This document shows positions 3,942-7,264 of a stretch of DNA of 7,264 nt, piece by piece. The DNA lies in assembly GCA_002792395.1 (NCBI GenBank), contig PFOG01000194.1:1-7264 (forward strand), read 5' to 3'. Below the pieces are notes generated by a model that saw nothing but the letters and a program-made list of their open reading frames with translations, did not search any database and was not told the DNA's origin. Numbering within the stretch: the first letter of the stretch is position 1; each line of letters starts with the position of its first letter. Origin of the DNA: Candidatus Portnoybacteria bacterium CG_4_10_14_0_2_um_filter_44_20. Lineage in GTDB: Bacteria; Patescibacteriota; Minisyncoccia; Portnoybacterales; GCA-002795985. Made by a program: the position numbers and the translations under genes.

Positions 3942-6026
3942 TTATCGTCTGGCTTCCCATCCTCTCTCTTCCATCGCCTTAATAATTTTTTGCTGCGACG
4001 CGTTAACTTCCACGTCAGTTAGAGTTCTTTCGTTGCTTTGATAAATTATCCGAAAAGCTAAACCTTTCTGGCCCCCTTTTTCATAAACATCAAACAACTC
4101 GGTATCTATAATTAATGCTCCCCCGATATTTTCAATAATATCCAAAACCTGATCTATCTTGGTTTGCGGCTGGACCAGAAGAGATAAATCCCTGACGATT
4201 GCCGGATATTTTGAAGGCGCCCTGTACGCCACCTCTCTCTCAACAAGTTCGTTAAGCAGCTCAAAATCTAGCTCGAATGCAAAAACCGATTCGCCGATTC
4301 CCAATACCGACAAGCTCGTTTTATTTATTTCGCCAAGCCAACCCAATGTCTTGTTTTCCGTTTTCACCAACGCCCTTTTCGCCGGCTGGAACATTCGCAT
4401 TTCATTGGTTTCTGCCAGGAAGTCGTCATACCAAACATCAGCCACGCCCATTTTCTCCAACAAAAGATCGATGATTCCCTTTCCTTCGGAAAAGAGGCTT
4501 TTCTCCACCCTCTTTCTAACCCTCTCCATTTTAGCACCTAATACGCCGGAAATCATCTTTTTTTCCCGGATTTTTTTACCTTCCAGCCGAAAAACTCTGC
4601 CAATTTCAAAAAGCCTTATCTCGTCAAAATACCTTAAATTGCTTTCTACGTTTTTGACCAAACCGACAATCAGATTCGGCCTCAAATATTTCTGCTCCCG
4701 GCTAAGCGGATGCCGCGGACCAACCATTTCCTTCAAACCAAAAACCTCTTTGTCGCTTTCTGAAATCAATGAATAATTATAGACCTCGGTATAGCCGGCT
4801 CCAACCATAATATCCTTCACCGCATCTTCATTTATTAATTCTTCATTTTTATCGGCGGCGATCAAAACGCTAGTTGGCATTATGGCCGGAATTTTTTCGT
4901 AGCCGCATAAACGTCCCACTTCTTCGATCAAATCCTCGCCAGTTGCCAGATCGTTCCGCCAGCTCGGAATAAGCACTTCGTAAAAAATATCGTTCTTCTT
5001 TTTTATAACTTTCGTCGGCAAAAGCAACCGTTTAAAAATATTTACGACTTCGCCGGATTTAATATTGACGCCGAGCAAGCTTTCAATGTAACTGTGCGCC
5101 ACGGCGGTTGAGGCCCGTCTTGGTCTCGCGGCTTGGCTATCAGCTATCCCCGACACAATTTTTCCACCCACTATCTTTTGGATCAATTCCGCCGCCCTAT
5201 CCAGTGCCCGTAGTGTCGAGTTGACATCAAGACCGTTTTCAAAACGAACAGACGCGTCGGTGCGCAAATTAAGCGCCTTAGAGTTTTTTCGCGTAGCGGT
5301 CAGCTCAAAATTTGCGGCTTCCAAAATAATCGCTTTTGTATCAATGCCAATCTCCGCTTTCTTGCCACCCTTAATCCCGGCGATGGCCAACGGCTCCGCT
5401 TCGTCCGCAATAACCAGAACGTTTTCATTTAAATTATATTCGCCGCCATCAAGTATAGTAATTTTTTCGCCTCTCTCTGCCCGCCTCACAACAATAGTTT
5501 TTTTATTCGCATCATTCGCATGCCTATTAGTATTATTGGCATCGCACTTATCCAAATCAAAGGCGTGCATCGGCTGCCCAATTTCAAGCATCACATAGTT
5601 AGTAATATCGACGATATTATTGATCGGTCGCAAGCCGCAGGCAACCAACCGGTCCTGCATCCACCTCGGCGACTCGCTAATTTTTACATCCACAACAACC
5701 CGCGCGCTGTATCGTGGACATAATTTCTTATCTTGCACGTCAATTGATAAAAAATCCTTTATTTTCAATGATTTGTCTTCTCTTGGGCGATAGTCTGTAG
5801 TCCGTAGTCGGTAGTCACCGATAGCCGCTATTTCCCTCGCCATCCCAATGTGCGACAAACAATCGAAGGCGCGATTAAACAAAACCTTAATCTCCAAAAC
5901 AGTATCCTTACCAACAACTTCCACCCCCTCCACTTCAAACGCCCGCATTGTCAAAAGCTCCACCAACTTCTTGGGCTCTGGTAATTTCGGAACATATTCT
6001 TTTAGCCAGTTATAACTATACTTCAT
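3942..6026 (-). CDS. pheT: Phenylalanyl-tRNA synthetase beta subunit, lacking the B2 tRNA-binding domain
   Basis: PheT pairs with PheS to charge tRNA-Phe; it carries the editing site and most tRNA contacts. The 694 residues compare with 795 in E. coli. B1 begins MKYSYNWLKEYV and jumps from EVEGVEVVGKD (31-41) directly to VLEIKVLFNRAFDCLSHIG (43-61), so the roughly 110-residue OB-fold B2 domain normally inserted here is absent. B3/B4 editing region: CPRYSARVV (103-111), NNIVDITNYVMLEIGQPMHA (136-155), RTDASVRFENGLD (255-267). B5: PSWRNDLATGEDLIEEVGRL (354-373). The catalytic-like module follows (RLFEIGRVFRLEG, 471-483), then the C-terminal ferredoxin-fold anticodon-binding domain (YPAIVRDLSLLVQP, 607-620; to 694). 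Two repeat arrays lie inside the gene, encoding residues 71-80 and 162-174. No Shine-Dalgarno precedes the ATG; 106 bp separate it from pheS. Confidence 0.96.
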   Translation of the reverse strand: MKYSYNWLKEYVPKLPEPKKLVELLTMRAFEVEGVEVVGKDTVLEIKVLFNRAFDCLSHIGMAREIAAIGDYRLRTTDYRPREDKSLKIKDFLSIDVQDKKLCPRYSARVVVDVKISESPRWMQDRLVACGLRPINNIVDITNYVMLEIGQPMHAFDLDKCDANNTNRHANDANKKTIVVRRAERGEKITILDGGEYNLNENVLVIADEAEPLAIAGIKGGKKAEIGIDTKAIILEAANFELTATRKNSKALNLRTDASVRFENGLDVNSTLRALDRAAELIQKIVGGKIVSGIADSQAARPRRASTAVAHSYIESLLGVNIKSGEVVNIFKRLLLPTKVIKKKNDIFYEVLIPSWRNDLATGEDLIEEVGRLCGYEKIPAIMPTSVLIAADKNEELINEDAVKDIMVGAGYTEVYNYSLISESDKEVFGLKEMVGPRHPLSREQKYLRPNLIVGLVKNVESNLRYFDEIRLFEIGRVFRLEGKKIREKKMISGVLGAKMERVRKRVEKSLFSEGKGIIDLLLEKMGVADVWYDDFLAETNEMRMFQPAKRALVKTENKTLGWLGEINKTSLSVLGIGESVFAFELDFELLNELVEREVAYRAPSKYPAIVRDLSLLVQPQTKIDQVLDIIENIGGALIIDTELFDVYEKGGQKGLAFRIIYQSNERTLTDVEVNASQQKIIKAMEERGWEARR
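5505..5543 (-). repeat. In-frame 9-nt minisatellite within pheT
   Basis: On the coding strand four related 9-mers, GATGCCAAT, AATACTAAT, CATGCGAAT and GATGCGAAT, occur with AGG between the second and third. Each is three codons, giving DANNTNRHANDAN (PheT 162-174). It sits between the conserved MHAFDLDK and IVVRR segments, where E. coli PheT has a short turn, so it looks like a tolerated insertion in a surface loop of the B3/B4 region. Confidence 0.7.
5791..5818 (+). repeat. 7-nt tandem array (TAGTCNN x4) within pheT
   Basis: Four heptamers in phase: TAGTCTG, TAGTCCG, TAGTCGG and TAGTCAC. At 28 nt the array is not a multiple of three. It encodes part of GDYRLRTTDYRP (PheT 70-81), a linker between B1 and B3 whose length is near that of E. 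coli PheT. Confidence 0.7.
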
Positions 6027-6045
6027 TTATTTTATCGAAAATTTC

Positions 6046-6066
6046 GATTTAAGATTTAGGATTTAA
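6046..6066 (-). repeat. 7-nt tandem array (NTAAATC x3), copy B
   Basis: On the minus strand the units are TTAAATC, CTAAATC and TTAAATC. They lie 20-40 bp before the pheT ATG, where a Shine-Dalgarno would be looked for just downstream; none is present. This copy nearly duplicates copy A in inverted orientation. Confidence 0.7.
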
Positions 6067-6108
6067 GAATGAAGCACCCATTTCTCATTCTTTTTTTTAA
6101 CCATCTTC

Positions 6109-6129
6109 TTAAATCGTAATTCGTAAATC
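6109..6129 (+). repeat. 7-nt tandem array (NTAAWTC x3), copy C
   Basis: Units TTAAATC, GTAATTC and GTAAATC lie 3 bp beyond the pheS stop codon. With its left flank it shares the 14-mer TTCTTAAATCGTAA (6106-6119) with copy A (1735-1748). Copies B and C face each other within the 106-bp pheS-pheT gap. Confidence 0.65.
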
Positions 6130-6132
6130 ATC

Positions 6133-7152
6133 TTAGAATTGCTTCAAAAATCTCAAATCGCCCGAACTTAACAATCTAATATCATCTATCTTGTACTTCA
6201 TCATTATCAATCTATCTAAACCCATTCCAAAGGCAAAACCTTGCCATTCGTTTCGCGCATAACCAGCCGTCTCAAAAACTTTCTGATTAACCATCCCCCC
6301 AGGGCTAACCTCAATCCATCCCATTCGGCCACAAACCGAACATCCTTTGCCATTACAGATAACGCATTCCATATCAAATTCAAAGCTAGGCTCCGTAAAA
6401 GGAAAATAGCTTGGCCTAAGCCTCGTCGCTATTTTTCGACCATAAAATCTTCTAAAAAATTCTTCTATAATTGCTTTAAAATTTGCCACAGAGATATGCT
6501 TATCTATCATTAGTCCCTCAAGCTGATAAAACTGATATTCGTGGCTCGCGTCTGTCGCTTCGCGCCTAAAAACCCGGCCCGGAACAATAATGCGCAGAGG
6601 AGGAGTGTTTTTTTCCATAAAACGGACTTGGACCGGGGAGGTTTGAGTGCGCATCACCAAATCAGAACAACCCGCAGGATTCTCGACATAAAAAGTATCC
6701 TGCATATCGCGCGCCGGATGGTCTTTCGGGATATTAAGCGCCTCAAAATTATACCAATCTGTTTCCAGCTCCGGGCCATCAACTACTGAGAACCCCATCG
6801 ACTGGAAAATATTTTCCACTTGGCGCATCACTATTGTTCGCGGATGGAAATGTCCCCGCGGATGTTTAACGCCTGGTGCCGTCACATCAAACCATTCTTC
6901 CGCCTCCCCGCTCCCAGCAAAAAATATCTGACGCTTTTCTTCCAATGCAAATTCTACCTCCCGCTTAATTTGGTTAGCCAACCTTCCCGCTTCCCGCCGT
7001 TTATCTTCGGGCAGATCTTTTAAGAATTTCAAAAATACCGCCAATTCTCCCTTCCGCCCCAAATATTTAACCTCAATAGCCTCAAGCATCTTAATGTCTT
7101 GAGCGCGGCTAATCTCATCAAAAGCTTTAATTTTTGTCTGATTAAAATCCAT
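6133..7152 (-). CDS. pheS: Phenylalanyl-tRNA synthetase alpha subunit
   Basis: PheS is the catalytic class II subunit of PheRS; it activates phenylalanine with ATP and transfers it to tRNA-Phe. The 339 residues match the usual bacterial length. The N-terminal coiled-coil arm occupies about 1-85 (KYLGRKGELAVFLKFLKDLP, 29-48). Class II motif 1 region: GFSVVDGPELETDWYNFEAL (120-139) then HPARDMQDTFY (145-155). Motif 2: PGRVFRREATDASHEYQFYQ (191-210) with LEG next. Motif 3: FGMGLDRLIMMKY (308-320). CVIC..KGCSVC (C263, C266, C271, C274) is the four-cysteine loop found in many bacterial PheS, such as that of Bacillus. All key motifs are intact. The ATG at 7152-7150 is the only start codon after the in-frame upstream stop, but the nearest good Shine-Dalgarno, AGGAGG at 7184-7179, is 26 nt away inside a hairpin loop. 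pheT follows after 106 bp and is probably on the same transcript. Confidence 0.97.
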   Translation of the reverse strand: MDFNQTKIKAFDEISRAQDIKMLEAIEVKYLGRKGELAVFLKFLKDLPEDKRREAGRLANQIKREVEFALEEKRQIFFAGSGEAEEWFDVTAPGVKHPRGHFHPRTIVMRQVENIFQSMGFSVVDGPELETDWYNFEALNIPKDHPARDMQDTFYVENPAGCSDLVMRTQTSPVQVRFMEKNTPPLRIIVPGRVFRREATDASHEYQFYQLEGLMIDKHISVANFKAIIEEFFRRFYGRKIATRLRPSYFPFTEPSFEFDMECVICNGKGCSVCGRMGWIEVSPGGMVNQKVFETAGYARNEWQGFAFGMGLDRLIMMKYKIDDIRLLSSGDLRFLKQF

Positions 7153-7165
7153 GGACTTTTCTATT

Positions 7166-7194
7166 ACGCAAAGCTTGCCCTCCTACCTTTGCGT
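7166..7194 (-). promoter_or_regulatory. pheS: Hairpin presenting AGGAGG in the pheS leader
   Basis: ACGCAAAG and CTTTGCGT form a perfect 8-bp stem (7194-7187 with 7173-7166 on the minus strand). The 13-nt loop GTAGGAGGGCAAG carries the strongest Shine-Dalgarno seen in the window. The pheS ATG lies 13 nt after the stem. Either folding brings the site nearer the ATG, or it controls access to it. A 9-codon frame starting TTG at 7171 also has this site at 7-nt spacing. Confidence 0.5.
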
Positions 7195-7201
7195 CCCCAC
7201 G

Positions 7202-7256
7202 AGAAGGTGAACCTTGATCTCCCCGCAATATTGCGGGGCGCTCTATTTCACCCTCC
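7202..7256 (-). promoter_or_regulatory. pheS: Structured RNA leader upstream of pheS (stem - internal loop - stem)
   Basis: On the minus strand GGAGGGTGAA (7256-7247) pairs with TTCACCTTCT (7211-7202) over 10 bp, two of them G-U pairs. These pair only in this strand's RNA; the plus strand would have C-A mismatches. Within it, across an 8-by-9 internal loop (ATAGAGCG opposite AGATCAAGG), is the perfect palindrome CCCCGCAATATTGCGGGG (7238-7221). It lies 50-104 nt before the pheS ATG and may continue left of the transcript beyond the window. No T-run follows, so it is not a plain terminator. A cis-acting regulator of the synthetase is inferred; it does not match a T-box as far as I can see. Confidence 0.45.
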
Positions 7257-7264
7257 AAAATTTG

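Noticed and set aside
4159..4776. 205-codon open frame on the plus strand
   Set aside because: Lies wholly antisense to pheT, whose conserved domains are clear; its residues (Ser/Leu/Phe/Lys-rich, no motif) look like a reverse-frame shadow.
6089..6098. T-rich run between pheS and pheT as a terminator
   Set aside because: No stem precedes it on the plus strand, and on the transcribed strand it reads as A, so it cannot end the pheS transcript.
1735..6130. CRISPR array
   Set aside because: Repeats are 7-9 nt with no spacers of constant length, and no cas genes are present.
7166..7202. Resemblance of GTGGGGACGCAAAG to the GGGACGCAAAG of c-di-GMP-I (GEMM) riboswitches
   Set aside because: The required upstream AGGGCAAACC partner and the tetraloop-receptor part are absent, and the bases fit a simpler hairpin. 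An Rfam search would settle it.
7153..7264. T-box leader for pheS
   Set aside because: No T-box sequence (AGGGTGGNACCGCG) or terminator with T-run is present; AGGGTGAAATAG matches only the first bases.

Overview
The window most resembles a chromosomal segment from a Patescibacteria (CPR, Parcubacteria-like) genome. The grounds are compact housekeeping genes, a PheT about 100 residues shorter than the E. coli protein, a small coiled-coil hypothetical gene, weak or absent Shine-Dalgarno sites, and gene borders full of short degenerate tandem repeats and GAA-loop hairpins. The lineage is inferred from gene style and not from any search. Stop codons are standard; all recognised genes end in TAA or TAG.

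Layout, left to right. Bases 1-59 may hold the last codons of a plus-strand gene resembling ribosomal protein bL34, followed by a hairpin and T-run. Bases 157-331 hold a perfect DnaA box, two strong inverted repeats and a minus-strand terminator. Everything else recognisable is on the minus strand, so transcription runs right to left: pheS (7152-6133), pheT (6026-3942), gyrB (3731-1764), a small DUF6922-like gene (1732-1463), an AbiEii/AbiGii-type nucleotidyltransferase (1470-859) with its own terminator, then a 93-residue coiled-coil gene (613-332) with its own terminator. Between the last two lie a second perfect DnaA box and an inverted pair of about 40-nt GC-rich palindromes.

PheS and PheT form the (alpha-beta)2 phenylalanyl-tRNA synthetase. 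GyrB is the ATPase/TOPRIM subunit of DNA gyrase; gyrA is not in the window. The DUF6922-like/AbiEii-like pair overlaps by 8 nt and looks like a type IV-style toxin-antitoxin module sitting 31 bp after gyrB. It may be read through from gyrB, since no terminator separates them.

The most interesting signals lie outside the named genes. (1) There is a family of exact 7-nt-period arrays at three gene borders and one array inside pheT, plus an in-frame 9-nt array inside pheT. (2) A two-part RNA structure sits in the pheS leader; its wobble pairs form only in the pheS-sense RNA, and one loop carries the only strong Shine-Dalgarno sequence near pheS. (3) Two perfect DnaA boxes lie in a gene-poor stretch near gyrB and a possible rpmH, as near an origin. 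(4) Hairpins with the same C-GAA-G tip recur between genes. No complete new defence system or mobile element can be demonstrated.
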